A stretch of 7,280 nucleotides of DNA, from assembly GCA_910585795.1 (NCBI GenBank), contig CAJUFV010000068.1, positions 1 to 7,280 on the forward strand, in the 5' to 3' direction. Below the pieces are notes generated by a model. It made no database searches. It was given only the letters and a program-made list of their open reading frames with translations, and had not been told where the DNA came from. Source of the DNA: an uncultured Clostridia bacterium (lineage in GTDB: Bacteria > Bacillota > Clostridia > UBA1381). Both the position numbers and the translations under genes were made by a program. This document shows positions 1 through 7,156 of the stretch, in pieces; position 1 is the stretch's first letter; each line of letters opens with the position of its first letter.

Positions 1-3000
1 CCTCCTACTATTTCCCACTTATACGGTGTACTTCCCTCTGGTGTCTCAAACTTTACGCTGTATTCTACTCCATATTCAGCTTGAGGTAAATCCGCGTCAT
101 CCGGAGACACAACTGTAGGCTCCAATGTTGACGAAGGCCTCGTTGTCTCAGTTGGTTTTGTGGTTTCTGTAGGCTTCGCTGTTGACGAAGGCTTGTTTGT
201 CGGTGATGGCTTCGCTGTCGCTACAGGTATTTCTTCTCCTGTCAGTCCAAGCGGTATGTTTACATCAATATACTGGCGCTCATCCGTCAGTATATTCTCC
301 AATATCAGCGTACCTGTTATATTACCTTCTGTGTCTGCGCTGGATTCTGTCTTTGCATATGTTCCATTTCTGAATGAAACATACATATTGTCTGTCAAAT
401 TTGACATTAACTGATTAGACACTTCCATTTCGCCGGCTTCAGCCGAAAGTCTTAATCCAGTCAGTGATTCCTCCAGTGTTTGCTTTGCCTCAGCGTTTGT
501 CATATGTTTTACTGGCGGATTCGCGGGGTCCGCATATTCCATTGAGAAATCTACATCCATTCTTGGCGGAAGTACTGTAATCTCTGTTTCCTCTCCCTGG
601 TCTCGTGAATAATATCTTTCAATGGTTTTTGATTTATATCCATCTTTTTCGGCAATTACTCTATATGTACCCTCCGGAACATCCCAGCCGTAATAACCAG
701 TTTTATTTGTGTATACAGGATTTGTCTGCATATAATTTTCAGCATCCCAGTCGGCCCATGAACCATTTGCCTGCTTTTTCTGTAAGGTTACCTTTACTCC
801 CTCGATAGGATTGCCGTCAGGGTCTGTTATAATACCCGATGGGTCTATTAGTATTCTTCCGTAACCAATAAGCTTCTCAAGTACCTCCCCTGATTTCGTT
901 GTGACGCGTATTATTATATCAAAATAATCGCCCGATTTAAGATTATTAGAAATTGCTCCGTAATATCCCTCATATCTGCCATCAACATATTTTTTCATAT
1001 CATATGTTGTACCATTTATCATAATTATTGCAGAGCTTATGTCATCATCATTAACGCCTGCAAACTTAGTGCGTACTATAACCTTATCATCGTAATATAT
1101 AATTGCAGGTTCTAACGCACCATATTGATGTTTATCACCAAATACCATATAATGGCAGTCTTCTATAACAAGATTTGAACTTACAGCCGGATTTATAATA
1201 TTTACCGCTTTTAATGCTGATGAATAAGCTCTGCCATCCATATCAGTCACAACAGCTTTAAGCTGAACAGTATTTTTACCACCAGTTTCCGGCCAGTATT
1301 TCTCAGGTATTGCAATATCAGAAACAAAGGATGTTCCGCCCTCATAATTATCTATATTTGCTACAACAGTTCCGTCTGATGCCTGAATCTGAACACTCTT
1401 CATATTTGGAGCGCATGAACCTGTTACGCGCATTGTTTGTCCGCAAAGCACCATACCAACCATATACAAAGAAACATTATCCCTCAATCTCAAATACGGA
1501 GGTATTCCCACACTAACAAGCTGTGAATTTATGTTTAGCAGCACACCGGAGTATATACCCCCGTCAACCGGTTCCATTCCGGATACAGAAAAAGATATTG
1601 TTTTAGTCACACTTTGACCCGGAGAAAGATTTTTCACAGACTGCGTTCTGTCACCATCCATAATATTAATCTTGTCCCAGCACTCATCTTTTATGTTAAA
1701 AAACATATCAAAATCTACAGGAGATGTACCATTATTGGTAATTTTAACTGTTGATGTCACCACATCACCATTTGTGAAAGATTCCTTATTATTAAACGCA
1801 TCAAACGCAAGATTTATTCCATTATTATCAGAAAAAGATGCTGTTTCGTTATAGTGCTGAAAATACATTGAAACATGGTTGACATTTTTTATGAAATCAT
1901 CATAAATCTTTTTATTATTCCTATACGTAAGTGAAATACAGTTATATGGCAATGAAATCATATCCATATTAGAATTCACATTCTCTAACGGTGTCAAATC
2001 AGTAATTCCGCTGTTTTCAATGTGTATTCGTGTAAGAGACGGTATGTTCGGAATTTGCGACAGCAAATAATCACCTAATGTTTGATTCCCTATCCTCTTT
2101 CCAAAAATTGAAAAATGCGGTTTATATTGTAAATAGCTGATATTTTTTCCATACAGTGAAGAAAAATCAGTAACAAGTGTATTATATAAAATAAGTGAGT
2201 GTAATTTACTGACATCCTTTAACATCAGTTTATTCAAATCTTCATTTGAGCAAGCTGTGTTGATATCCGCTCTTAGCGAATCTCCAAGTGACAAATCTTC
2301 TAAAGAAGATGTATTTATATGTTCTATGCAGGCCATATCGGTTAAATAAAGTGAAACAATAGGGGAATTTTCCAAAGTTGTAAACAAACCTGAACCTCGT
2401 GCGTGTTCTGCCTGTAATACTTTAAGATATTTACTGGAAAAACCTTTCTCTACATCTCCGTTAGTCATCCATTTTACAATCTTATATCCCTGCAAAAGCG
2501 AGTAATCATAGATACGTGTACTCGTTGTAGTCAAATCAATAAATGCCGAAGATTCTTCATCTCCTAACATTGGCGGTATTTTTGCAAAATCTTCATTGGT
2601 AATCTGAATGCATCCGCCCAAATATATAATAAAAAACTTATTTTTATTATTATGTACTGCTTCAAATAATGGCGCAATATTTTTTACACTGCTGTTATTA
2701 AAATTAAATTCAATATCATACAAATATCCATCCGAAGTATAGTCCGGTTCATAATCACTGTAGTCTGTAAAAGAAATTTCATCAAGGCCTGTTGTATCAA
2801 CCACATTGGTAGATGATAAGTCAATTTGCACACCTTTCAATCCAAATGTTATTTCAGACTTTTGAATTTGTCCATCATTATTGTGGTCAAAATGATATAC
2901 CATATACTCCTTTAAAACAGGGTCAGGAAAATTGACAACATAGTCATTATCATTTTCCATTAAACTAACCGCATTCTCTGCCGCTGCGCTTATAGCATTT

Positions 3001-3056
3001 GCCGAAAGAGACAGAGCTATAGACAACACAAGTAGCATTGATAATAATTTCTTCAT
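1..3056 (-). CDS. Large secreted modular protein: EF-hand cap, leucine-rich repeats, Ig-like modules, Pro/Thr linker (C-terminus beyond the window)
   Basis: I read 1018 uninterrupted codons from the ATG at 3056 to the left edge; the stop lies outside. The start is supported by GGAGGG six bases upstream and a signal peptide (MKK, hydrophobic core to about residue 18, AxA-type site near residue 21 or 26). Residues 48-68 hold an FPDPxLKxY motif followed by an EF-hand loop, D57-x-N59-x-D61-G-x-I64-x3-E68. This pairing is known as the N-terminal cap of bacterial leucine-rich-repeat surface proteins. Degenerate repeats follow (about 70-360), clearest at 341-360 with the ITDLTPLENV pattern. Residues 415-519 resemble a CARDB-type Ig-like module (VKITNNGTSPVDF, then LSPGQS). 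Two further beta-rich Ig-like stretches lie at about 520-735. Residues 740-820 match a carboxypeptidase-regulatory-like fold (GxITDPDGNPIEGVKVTL, then TGYYGWDVPEGTYRV). A Pro/Thr/Lys linker (943-981) leads into a putative Ig (He_PIG-like) domain from 990. No catalytic domain is visible. An adhesive or carbohydrate-contacting role is inference; the missing C-terminus may carry the anchor. Confidence -1.
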   Translation of the reverse strand, partial: MKKLLSMLLVLSIALSLSANAISAAAENAVSLMENDNDYVVNFPDPVLKEYMVYHFDHNNDGQIQKSEITFGLKGVQIDLSSTNVVDTTGLDEISFTDYSDYEPDYTSDGYLYDIEFNFNNSSVKNIAPLFEAVHNNKNKFFIIYLGGCIQITNEDFAKIPPMLGDEESSAFIDLTTTSTRIYDYSLLQGYKIVKWMTNGDVEKGFSSKYLKVLQAEHARGSGLFTTLENSPIVSLYLTDMACIEHINTSSLEDLSLGDSLRADINTACSNEDLNKLMLKDVSKLHSLILYNTLVTDFSSLYGKNISYLQYKPHFSIFGKRIGNQTLGDYLLSQIPNIPSLTRIHIENSGITDLTPLENVNSNMDMISLPYNCISLTYRNNKKIYDDFIKNVNHVSMYFQHYNETASFSDNNGINLAFDAFNNKESFTNGDVVTSTVKITNNGTSPVDFDMFFNIKDECWDKINIMDGDRTQSVKNLSPGQSVTKTISFSVSGMEPVDGGIYSGVLLNINSQLVSVGIPPYLRLRDNVSLYMVGMVLCGQTMRVTGSCAPNMKSVQIQASDGTVVANIDNYEGGTSFVSDIAIPEKYWPETGGKNTVQLKAVVTDMDGRAYSSALKAVNIINPAVSSNLVIEDCHYMVFGDKHQYGALEPAIIYYDDKVIVRTKFAGVNDDDISSAIIMINGTTYDMKKYVDGRYEGYYGAISNNLKSGDYFDIIIRVTTKSGEVLEKLIGYGRILIDPSGIITDPDGNPIEGVKVTLQKKQANGSWADWDAENYMQTNPVYTNKTGYYGWDVPEGTYRVIAEKDGYKSKTIERYYSRDQGEETEITVLPPRMDVDFSMEYADPANPPVKHMTNAEAKQTLEESLTGLRLSAEAGEMEVSNQLMSNLTDNMYVSFRNGTYAKTESSADTEGNITGTLILENILTDERQYIDVNIPLGLTGEEIPVATAKPSPTNKPSSTAKPTETTKPTETTRPSSTLEPTVVSPDDADLPQAEYGVEYSVKFETPEGSTPYKWEIVG
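115..235 (-). repeat. Low-complexity region encoding a Pro/Thr/Lys inter-domain linker
   Basis: Inside the large surface protein gene, this stretch encodes repeated KPT/KPS and TETTKPT-like units (protein residues about 943-981). At DNA level GTTGACGAAGGC occurs at 127-138 and again at 181-192, and GGCTTCGCTG at 172-181 and 208-217. Such tracts act as flexible, often glycosylated spacers between extracellular domains and tend to change length by slippage. I see no sign that it is anything but coding. Confidence -1.
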
Positions 3057-3062
3057 ATAAGT

Positions 3063-3068
3063 CCCTCC
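3063..3068 (-). promoter_or_regulatory. Ribosome binding site of the large surface protein gene
   Basis: GGAGGG on the minus strand lies six bases before the ATG at 3056. It is strong and correctly placed, and it fixes the start of the surface protein in front of its signal peptide. Confidence -1.
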
Positions 3069-3071
3069 GTT

Positions 3072-3083
3072 ACAAAATTTTGT
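3072..3083. other. 12-bp perfect palindrome in the 5' untranslated leader
   Basis: ACAAAATTTTGT is a perfect inverted repeat lying between the inferred transcription start (about 3089) and the ribosome binding site at 3063-3068 of the surface protein gene. Its position would suit an operator or a weak leader hairpin. It has no loop and is A+T-rich, so chance is also plausible. Confidence -1.
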
Positions 3084-3095
3084 TGTTATACATTC

Positions 3096-3124
3096 ATAAT
3101 ATCATAACCAGCAAATATTGTCAA
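3096..3124 (-). promoter_or_regulatory. Sigma-A-type promoter of the large surface protein gene
   Basis: On the minus strand a perfect -35 box TTGACA (3124-3119) is followed, after exactly 17 bases, by the -10 box TATTAT (3101-3096). TG one base before the -10 makes it an extended -10 promoter. The inferred transcription start is about 3089, giving a leader of roughly 33 bases. It sits just after the terminator of the upstream operon, so the surface protein gene looks independently transcribed from a strong housekeeping promoter. Confidence -1.
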
Positions 3125-3130
3125 CGGAAA

Positions 3131-3185
3131 ATATAAAAACAGTCATACTAATTTTTATTGTTTTCACAAGAATTAATATGACTGT
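3131..3185 (-). terminator. Intrinsic terminator of the dprA-topA-trmFO-lipoprotein operon
   Basis: The arms 3185-3171 and 3153-3139 are complementary over 15 positions with one G-U pair in the minus-strand transcript, around a 17-base loop. The stem is followed on the minus strand by TTTTATATTTTCC. It starts nine bases after the lipoprotein stop codon. The stem is A+T-rich and the T-run is interrupted, so strength is uncertain, but placement between an operon end and a new promoter supports the call. On the plus strand it is followed by AAATATTTTTTATT, so it could work in both directions, although no plus-strand gene needs it. Confidence -1.
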
Positions 3186-3194
3186 AAATATTTT

Positions 3195-3593
3195 TTATTG
3201 AAGAGCTTTTTTTATGTCGTTTTCGAGCTTGTCCTTATCAGTGCACTTAAATTCCAAGGCTGAAATATCATTGTCTGTATTAAGCATTATAAGCGCCGGC
3301 GTATTTCCTTGAACCAATTGAAAATTTTCAGCCGCTTCGGCGTCTTCATCAACATTTATAAGCTCAAACTTTACTTCATCAGAATACTCTGTCTCAAGCT
3401 CTGCTATCATTGCATTTGTCTTGTCAAAATCAGAATCACTGTTTGATACAAAATACATAAATGTCGGTGTTACCTTCTCTGCTATATTATTATTTCCAAC
3501 CGTGCCTCCGTCTGTATTACTGCCACAGCTTGACAGCATGCCCGTCACACAAACTGCCGTTGTAATGATTGCGGCCAATAATTTCTTTGTCAT
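3195..3593 (-). CDS. Small lipoprotein with a thioredoxin-like fold lacking the CxxC site
   Basis: The protein has 132 residues. The N-terminus is a lipoprotein signal: MTKK, a hydrophobic stretch and the lipobox L20-S-S-C23, so it should be lipidated on C23 and held on the outer face of the membrane. A short polar linker (24-42) leads to a domain with the order of secondary structure of thioredoxin: a strand TFMYFVS at 44-50, a helix about 55-71, a strand VKFELINVDED at 74-84, a helix, then GNTPALIMLN (96-105) with the Thr-Pro of the cis-proline loop, a last strand and a C-terminal helix to residue 131. Where thioredoxins carry WCxxC, this one has SNSDSDFDKTN (50-60) with no cysteine. The only cysteine after the lipid site is C117. 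It is therefore unlikely to act as a disulfide reductase; a binding or chaperone-like role is possible. The gene starts two bases after the trmFO stop and is probably co-transcribed with it. I do not recognise a named family. Confidence -1.
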   Translation of the reverse strand: MTKKLLAAIITTAVCVTGMLSSCGSNTDGGTVGNNNIAEKVTPTFMYFVSNSDSDFDKTNAMIAELETEYSDEVKFELINVDEDAEAAENFQLVQGNTPALIMLNTDNDISALEFKCTDKDKLENDIKKALQ

Positions 3594-3595
3594 AA

Positions 3596-4903
3596 TTATA
3601 CCTCACCTTTCATCTGTCTTTTTATTATATCTAAAGCTCGATTTGCTATTTTATTATAGCGTTCGGCCTTATTACGTATTTTTTTATTAAGTCCCTCTAT
3701 AATTCCGAAATTAGCGTTCATAGGCTGAAATTTTGTGTTGGCTCCATTTGAAATATACAGAGCCAGCGCACCTATACAGGTTTTCGAGTCAGGTTCAAAC
3801 ATTTCTCTACCTCCAATATGAGCCGCCATATTATATCCAGCAATTATTCCGCTTGATGCCGATTCCACATATCCTTCAACACCTGTTATCTGTCCTGCAA
3901 AAAATATTTTCGGATATTTTTTCATCCTATAATATTTATCAAGAAGTACAGGCGAATTTATATAGGTATTACGATGCATAACACCATATCTTACAAATTC
4001 CGCATTTTCCAGACCCGGTATCATAGAAAATACTCTTTTCTGTTCTCCCCATTTAAGATTAGTCTGAAAACCCACAAGATTATACAACGTTCCTTCTCTA
4101 TTATCCTGACGAAGCTGCACAACCGCATAAGCGTCATCATTACCTGTATTTGGATTTACAAGACCTACAGGCTTTAACGGCCCAAACACAAGTGTCTGTT
4201 CCCCTCGCTTTGCCATAACCTCTACAGGCATACATCCTTCAAAAACCTTCTGATTTTCAAATTCCTTAAGCGGAACTGTCTGCGCGGATACAAGCTCTTT
4301 ATAAAAATCCGCATATTCATCTTTGGTCATAGGACAATTTATATAATCAGCTGTGCCCTTATTATATCTCGCCGCTTTAAATACCTTACTGTTATCTATA
4401 CTTTCAGCAGTAATTACAGGTGCTGCTGCGTCATAAAAATACAGTTCATCCGAAGTTGTTATATGTTTTATACTCTCCGCAAGAATGTCCGATGTAAGTG
4501 GTCCTGTCGCAATGATTGTATATACATCCGTATCAATTTCTGTAACCTCACGATTGATTACATTTACAAGCGGATGATTTTTTATTTTCTCCGTTATATA
4601 CTGAGAAAATATATCTCTGTCAACAGCAAGCGCACCTCCTGCCGGCACACGGCTTACATCAGCTGCCTCCATCATTACCGAAGTAAATAAACGCATTTCC
4701 TCTTTCAAAAGTCCGCATGCGTTTTCTATCCTATCCGCTTTTAGAGAATTTGAACAAACCAACTCCGCAAAATTTTCATTTGAATGCGCGGGCGAATATT
4801 TTGCAGGCTTCATTTCGTATAAATCAACCTCTATTCCGTTTTTCACAAGCTGCCATACTGCTTCACAACCCGCAAGCCCTGCTCCAATAACCCTGACTCT
4901 CAC
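3596..4903 (-). CDS. trmFO: Folate- and FAD-dependent tRNA (uracil-54-C5)-methyltransferase TrmFO
   Basis: TrmFO makes 5-methyluridine at position 54 of the tRNA T-loop, using methylenetetrahydrofolate as carbon donor and reduced FAD, in the cytoplasm. The protein has 435 residues from the GTG at 4903, the usual length. The N-terminus VRVIGAGLAGCEA is the FAD-binding Rossmann motif (GxGxxG at 7-12). ELVCSNSLKAD holds C50, and FEGCMPVEVMAKRG holds C224; these correspond to the two catalytic cysteines known in the Bacillus enzyme. GGALAVDRD (89-97), LVNPNTGNDDAYAVVQLR (248-265) and FFAGQITGVEGYVESA (334-349) are further family signatures. A longer reading from a GTG at 4918 adds five residues but has no ribosome binding site. 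The start at 4903 has AAGGGAG five bases upstream and gives the family N-terminus MRVRVIGAG. The gene follows topA by 46 bases with no terminator between them. Identification is secure. Confidence -1.
   Translation of the reverse strand: MRVRVIGAGLAGCEAVWQLVKNGIEVDLYEMKPAKYSPAHSNENFAELVCSNSLKADRIENACGLLKEEMRLFTSVMMEAADVSRVPAGGALAVDRDIFSQYITEKIKNHPLVNVINREVTEIDTDVYTIIATGPLTSDILAESIKHITTSDELYFYDAAAPVITAESIDNSKVFKAARYNKGTADYINCPMTKDEYADFYKELVSAQTVPLKEFENQKVFEGCMPVEVMAKRGEQTLVFGPLKPVGLVNPNTGNDDAYAVVQLRQDNREGTLYNLVGFQTNLKWGEQKRVFSMIPGLENAEFVRYGVMHRNTYINSPVLLDKYYRMKKYPKIFFAGQITGVEGYVESASSGIIAGYNMAAHIGGREMFEPDSKTCIGALALYISNGANTKFQPMNANFGIIEGLNKKIRNKAERYNKIANRALDIIKRQMKGEV
3601..3610 (-). promoter_or_regulatory. 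Ribosome binding site of the lipoprotein gene, inside the trmFO 3' end
   Basis: AAAGGTGAGG on the minus strand matches the AGGTGA part of the sequence complementary to the 3' end of 16S rRNA and ends seven bases before the ATG at 3593. It overlaps the last codons of trmFO, so translation of the two genes is likely coupled. Confidence -1.
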
Positions 4904-4908
4904 TATTG

Positions 4909-4915
4909 CTCCCTT
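4909..4915 (-). promoter_or_regulatory. Ribosome binding site that decides the trmFO start
   Basis: AAGGGAG on the minus strand lies five bases before GTG 4903. No comparable purine-rich site precedes the upstream GTG at 4918, where the sequence is TTCGGCTGTTTT. This supports the shorter protein. Confidence -1.
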
Positions 4916-4949
4916 CACAAAACAGCCGAATAAAATATATTTATATTTT

Positions 4950-7037
4950 TCAGGCTTCTTCTTTTAGCTTTCTTTCGTATTTACAGTCTTCACTATAACA
5001 GTAAATTTTACCACGTTTACCCTGTTTTTTTAATAGCAGGCCTCCGCACTGCGGACATGCTTCATCCTTTACAGGCATATCCCATAACATAAAATCACAC
5101 TTCGGGGAATGCTCACAGCCATAATATATTTTACCGCGCCTTGATTTCTTAACAAGAATTTCTCCTCCGCATTTAGGACACTCAGCTCCGGTACCTTCCC
5201 GTATTGTTTTTGTATTTTTACACTCCGGATAACCTGGGCATGCAAGAAATTTACCAAATTTACTTAGCTTATAAACCATCTTTCTGCCGCACTTCTCACA
5301 TACAACATCTGATTCCTCATCCTTTATCTGAATCTTCTCTATATTTTTCTGCGCTTTTTCCAAACTGTCATGAAAAGACGGATAAAAATCATTAAGAATT
5401 TTTTTCCACTGTAAAACACCATCTTCAACGTTGTCAAGCTCCTGCTCCATATCAGCAGTGAATTCAACATCTACTATATCAGAAAAATTATTCTTCATAA
5501 TTTCTGAAGTGACAAATCCCAATTCTGTAGGTACCAACTGTTTTTTACTCCGTACCACATATCCGCGCGATACAATCGTTGAAATTGTAGGCGCATATGT
5601 GGAAGGTCTCCCTATCCCGTTCTCTTCTAACTCACGGATAAGAGTCGCGTCAGTATATCGGGCAGGCGGTTGTGTGAAATGTTGCTTTTCCTCACAATTT
5701 TTCAACTTTAAATGCTGTTTTTCCTCAAGCAGCGGTAGCATTTTAGTCTTTGCGTCTTTTTCGTCACCGGATTCAACATAAACTGTCATATATCCCTTAA
5801 ATTTCACGCTTGAACCACTAGCTTTAAAGGTATGTTTGCCAGCGCTTATTGTCACCTGCATAGTATCATAAACGGCGCTTGACATTTGACTTGAGGCAAA
5901 CCTTTCCCATATAAGCTTATATAGTCTGTACTGGTCATTTGTAAGCTTATCCTTTATATCTATGGGCTTTATGCTTATAGAAGTAGGCCTTATTGCCTCA
6001 TGCGCGTCCTGAGCGCTTTTCTTTGTCTTGTACTGCTTAGGATTTACATATTCGCTTCCATAAACTTCGGTCAAATATTCAACAGCTTCCTTCTGCGCAT
6101 CGTCAGCGATTCTCAGAGAATCAGTTCTCATATAAGTTATAAGACCTATAGAGCCTATTTTTCCTCCTATATTAATACCTTCATAAAGTGTCTGAGCTAT
6201 CTGCATTGTTTTTGATGCCTGAAAATTATATTTTCTTGATGCATCCTGCTGTAATGTACTTGTTGTAAAAGGCGGCTGAGGATTTCGTTTCTGCTGTCCC
6301 CTTTTCACTTTTTCAACAATAAAATCAGCGTTTGTTATATCAGCTGTAATTGCCGCGGCTTCCTCCGCATTATTAATTTTTAGTTCTTTTCCGTTTTCAC
6401 CGTAATATTTAGCAGAAAAATCCTTTCTTGATGAAAGCTCTGTAAGCGTCGTTTCTATTGTCCAGTATTCCTGAGGGGTAAAATTTTCAATTTCTTCCTC
6501 TCTGTCGCATATCAGCTTTGTTGCTACAGACTGAACACGTCCGGCACTAAGTCCTCGTTTTACTTTTTCCCATAAAATGGGGCTTAATGTATATCCAACA
6601 ATTCTATCCAGCACACGTCTTGCCTGCTGAGCGTCTACTAAATCCATATCTATGCTTCTTGGTGATTTTATCGCGCTTTTTACCGCGCTTTTTGTTATTT
6701 CATTAAAAGTCACACGACAATCAGATTGCGGGTCAATATTTAGCGCGTTCGCCAGATGCCAGCTTATTGCCTCCCCTTCACGGTCAGGGTCAGTTGCCAA
6801 ATAGACCTTATCAGCTTTTTTTGCTTCTTTTTTCAACTGAGTAAGCAGAGGCCCCTTTCCCCTTATGGTTATATATCTAGGGGTAAAATTATTTTCAAGG
6901 TCAACCCCCATCTGACTCTTTGGCAGGTCTATTATATGACCCATTGACGCCATAACAGTATAGTCCTTACCTAAATATTTTTTTATTGTGCCCGCTTTCG
7001 CAGGTGACTCAACAATCAGCAGTTTTTTTGTTGCCAT
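4950..7037 (-). CDS. topA: DNA topoisomerase I (type IA), three C-terminal zinc ribbons
   Basis: TopA relaxes negative supercoils by cutting one DNA strand through a 5'-phosphotyrosine link. The 695-residue protein is complete. The Toprim domain (about 4-115) starts KLLIVESPAKA with the catalytic E10 and carries ATDPDREGEA (81-90), where D83, D85 and E87 bind magnesium. The core follows: AQQARRVLDRIVGY (136-149), LSAGRVQSVA (163-172), and the active site GLITYMRTDS (298-307) with nucleophile Y302 and R304. QDAHEAIRPT (343-352) and GIGRPSTYAPTI (474-485) are further conserved blocks. The C-terminus has three four-cysteine zinc ribbons: C580/C583/C600/C606, C620/C623/C641/C647 and C661/C664/C680/C685. 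These bind single-stranded DNA in this family. Length and order are ordinary for Firmicutes. The ATG lies 14 bases after the dprA stop with a strong ribosome binding site. I saw no promoter of its own, so it probably depends on transcription from upstream of dprA. Confidence -1.
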   Translation of the reverse strand: MATKKLLIVESPAKAGTIKKYLGKDYTVMASMGHIIDLPKSQMGVDLENNFTPRYITIRGKGPLLTQLKKEAKKADKVYLATDPDREGEAISWHLANALNIDPQSDCRVTFNEITKSAVKSAIKSPRSIDMDLVDAQQARRVLDRIVGYTLSPILWEKVKRGLSAGRVQSVATKLICDREEEIENFTPQEYWTIETTLTELSSRKDFSAKYYGENGKELKINNAEEAAAITADITNADFIVEKVKRGQQKRNPQPPFTTSTLQQDASRKYNFQASKTMQIAQTLYEGINIGGKIGSIGLITYMRTDSLRIADDAQKEAVEYLTEVYGSEYVNPKQYKTKKSAQDAHEAIRPTSISIKPIDIKDKLTNDQYRLYKLIWERFASSQMSSAVYDTMQVTISAGKHTFKASGSSVKFKGYMTVYVESGDEKDAKTKMLPLLEEKQHLKLKNCEEKQHFTQPPARYTDATLIRELEENGIGRPSTYAPTISTIVSRGYVVRSKKQLVPTELGFVTSEIMKNNFSDIVDVEFTADMEQELDNVEDGVLQWKKILNDFYPSFHDSLEKAQKNIEKIQIKDEESDVVCEKCGRKMVYKLSKFGKFLACPGYPECKNTKTIREGTGAECPKCGGEILVKKSRRGKIYYGCEHSPKCDFMLWDMPVKDEACPQCGGLLLKKQGKRGKIYCYSEDCKYERKLKEEA

Positions 7038-7042
7038 AGTTT

Positions 7043-7048
7043 CCTCCC
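7043..7048 (-). promoter_or_regulatory. Ribosome binding site of topA
   Basis: GGGAGG on the minus strand ends five bases before the topA ATG (7037) and starts three bases after the dprA stop codon, typical of tightly packed operon genes. Confidence -1.
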
Positions 7049-7051
7049 AAT

Positions 7052-7156
7052 CTATATCTTAAGCTGATACTTACTTCCCGGCAGCTTTTTTACAATGCCT
7101 TTTACCTCAAGCATAACCAGTTTTGTATTCAATTCGCTTACTGACATTTCAAGCTT
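7052..7156 (-). CDS. dprA: DprA C-terminal fragment (winged-helix tail); 5' part missing
   Basis: Only the last 34 codons before the TAG at 7054-7052 are recognisable. They read KLEMSVSELN, then TKLVMLEVKGIVKKLPG and SKYQLKI. This matches the C-terminal winged-helix domain of DprA, whose usual pattern is S-E-x-N followed by LxxLELKGxIKxLPGxxY. DprA loads RecA onto incoming single-stranded DNA during transformation. Its place directly before topA is the known Firmicutes order, which supports the name. Reading upstream beyond 7156 in the same frame gives no DprA-like sequence and meets a stop at 7234-7232. The rest of the gene (normally over 300 residues, with the Rossmann-like DNA-binding domain) is not here. 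From about 7155 rightwards the DNA instead encodes an RpiB tail on the other strand. The fragment is therefore either a truncated pseudogene or the product of a chimeric join. Confidence -1.
   Translation of the reverse strand, partial: KLEMSVSELNTKLVMLEVKGIVKKLPGSKYQLKI

Noticed and set aside
160..414. Plus-strand open frame of 84 codons, and many others like it across the window
   Set aside because: It lies wholly antisense to the large surface protein, whose minus-strand frame is continuous with recognisable domains. The other plus-strand frames likewise mirror topA, trmFO or the lipoprotein and show no ribosome binding site or family resemblance.
2850..2890. A dockerin in the surface protein, suggested by the DxNxDGxI loop
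   Set aside because: Only one such loop is present and it sits at the N-terminus beside an FPDPxLK motif, as in leucine-rich-repeat cap regions. A dockerin needs two loops about 24 residues apart.
4904..4949. Terminator or promoter between topA and trmFO
   Set aside because: The 46 bases are A+T-rich but contain no stem worth the name and no paired -35/-10 boxes at proper spacing.
5679..5730. Apparent short duplication EEKQH (residues 438-442 and 449-453) in TopA
   Set aside because: Both copies fall in a stretch where the family normally has a charged linker followed by QHFTQPPARY. The match is short and the second half is the conserved family motif, so a real duplication is not supported.
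7060..7150. Promoter for topA inside the dprA tail
   Set aside because: TTGAAT occurs on the minus strand near 7130, but the sequence 17 bases further on is not a -10 box.
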